Shown piece after piece: positions 63,693 to 64,000 of a DNA stretch of 64,000 bases. A program made the translations under genes and the position numbers. The DNA lies in contig NZ_JXJW01000010.1 in NCBI RefSeq assembly GCF_002441695.1, positions 27,600 to 91,599 of the forward strand, read 5' to 3'. The DNA is from Pseudolactococcus piscium (lineage in GTDB: Bacteria; Bacillota; Bacilli; Lactobacillales; Streptococcaceae). Numbering within the stretch: position 1 is the stretch's first letter; each line of letters opens with the position of its first letter. The notes beneath the pieces were generated by a model. That model did no database searches. It was not told where the DNA came from and saw only the letters and a list, made by a program, of their open reading frames with translations.

Positions 63693-64000
63693 AAATAACC
63701 CCCATGATAAATTATGTCTAAAGTCATAATAAAGTTTAATTAAAAAAATGACCCTTTACTAAAAAAAAGTTTAAATAGATTAAACGAGCTTTTCAGATTA
63801 CTTTATCAAAATACATTTTGAAACACTTACCACAAAAATCTTTCAAGATTATTAATTTTCTAAAAGTATCGATAAAGCAATTTAATTTCCCAAATAAAAT
63901 TTAAACTAAAACATTAAAATATTTCTCTCAAAATTTATTATACGACAAATTATTTTCATAATCAAATCTTTAGGGCACCTCTAAAAACGTATGAAAAGAG
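63693..64000. other. AT-rich region at the right edge
   Basis: Many stops in all frames; no gene seen. Contains the leader and probably the promoter of the ImmA-like gene (a CATAAT near 63715 is weak) and a small AATCTT/AAGATT stem near 63837-63850. No copy of the rpmG-like att sequence is present, so the ICE continues beyond 64000. Confidence 0.5.

Larger units (their letters stand above)
36845..64000 (-). mobile_element. Integrative and conjugative element, Tn916/ICESt3 superfamily (partial)
   Basis: At least 27 kb from the rpmG junction to the right edge. Contains integrase, excisionase, ArdA, full mating apparatus, relaxase MobT, oriT, coupling ATPase and regulators. Proteins resemble Tn916 ORF13-ORF23, but tcpC (ORF13) lies ahead of tcpD/tcpE, and ArdA plus a methyltransferase sit near the integrase. 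MobT relaxase and the rpmG site fit ICESt3-type elements. No antibiotic-resistance gene seen. The right end is not in the window. Confidence 0.9.

Noticed and set aside
63693..64000. Right end of the ICE
   Set aside because: No copy of the rpmG-derived sequence found, so the element must continue past the window.

Overview
The window looks like a chromosome segment of a low-GC Streptococcaceae member, most likely a Lactococcus-type dairy or food coccus. This rests on the gene set (pbp2B-recR-ddl-murF-prfC-cshA backbone, Wzd/Wze/Wzh exopolysaccharide genes, streptococcal ICE conjugation proteins), on cre-like CcpA sites, and on extended -10 promoters. No species is proven. No rRNA, tRNA or CRISPR array was seen.

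Positions 1-26900 are mostly chromosomal backbone, mainly on the minus strand. They hold a partial DEAD-box RNA helicase with a terminator-like hairpin in its leader, an ABC exporter next to a LytTR/DUF3021 regulatory pair, prfC, a LysM surface protein, a PadR regulator with its membrane partner, a phnD-phnC-phnE-phnE uptake operon ending in a nucleotidase, and murF. Then come a PAP2 phosphatase, a deleted ABC transporter, a cellobiose-type PTS operon with an RpiR regulator, ddl, recR, pbp2B and an LCP-like protein that lacks the expected catalytic residues. Cell-wall precursor synthesis (ddl, murF) and cross-linking (pbp2B) lie close together, but accessory carbohydrate and phosphate genes have been placed between ddl and murF.

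Positions 26900-36840 are an exopolysaccharide locus read on the minus strand from a strong promoter near 36620-36648. Order: Wzd, Wze, Wzh, priming sugar-phosphate transferase (broken by an in-frame TGA), GT4, another glycosyltransferase, an EpsG-type polymerase, GT2, a multiply broken GT2, and a phosphodiester-glycosidase-like protein. The central part is visibly AT-rich. No flippase gene is present, so the locus looks damaged or dependent on genes elsewhere.

From about 36850 to beyond the right edge lies an integrative and conjugative element of the Tn916/ICESt3 superfamily. Its left junction falls in what appears to be the last codons of rpmG (ribosomal protein L33), followed by the rpmG terminator. 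The element carries a tyrosine integrase, an excisionase, two related zinc-ribbon microproteins, an orphan C5 DNA methyltransferase, ArdA, a full mating-pair apparatus (CHAP/lysozyme hydrolase, VirB6-like, VirB4-like, TcpE, TcpD, TcpC), a 1385-residue LPXTG adhesin, a MobT relaxase with an adjacent oriT, a TcpA coupling ATPase, two DUF961-like proteins, a sigma-region-4-like regulator, and a 628-residue ImmA/IrrE-type metallopeptidase with its own HTH. Most genes run leftward in tightly packed or overlapping order, so they probably form one long transfer operon controlled from the right side. The right end is outside the window.
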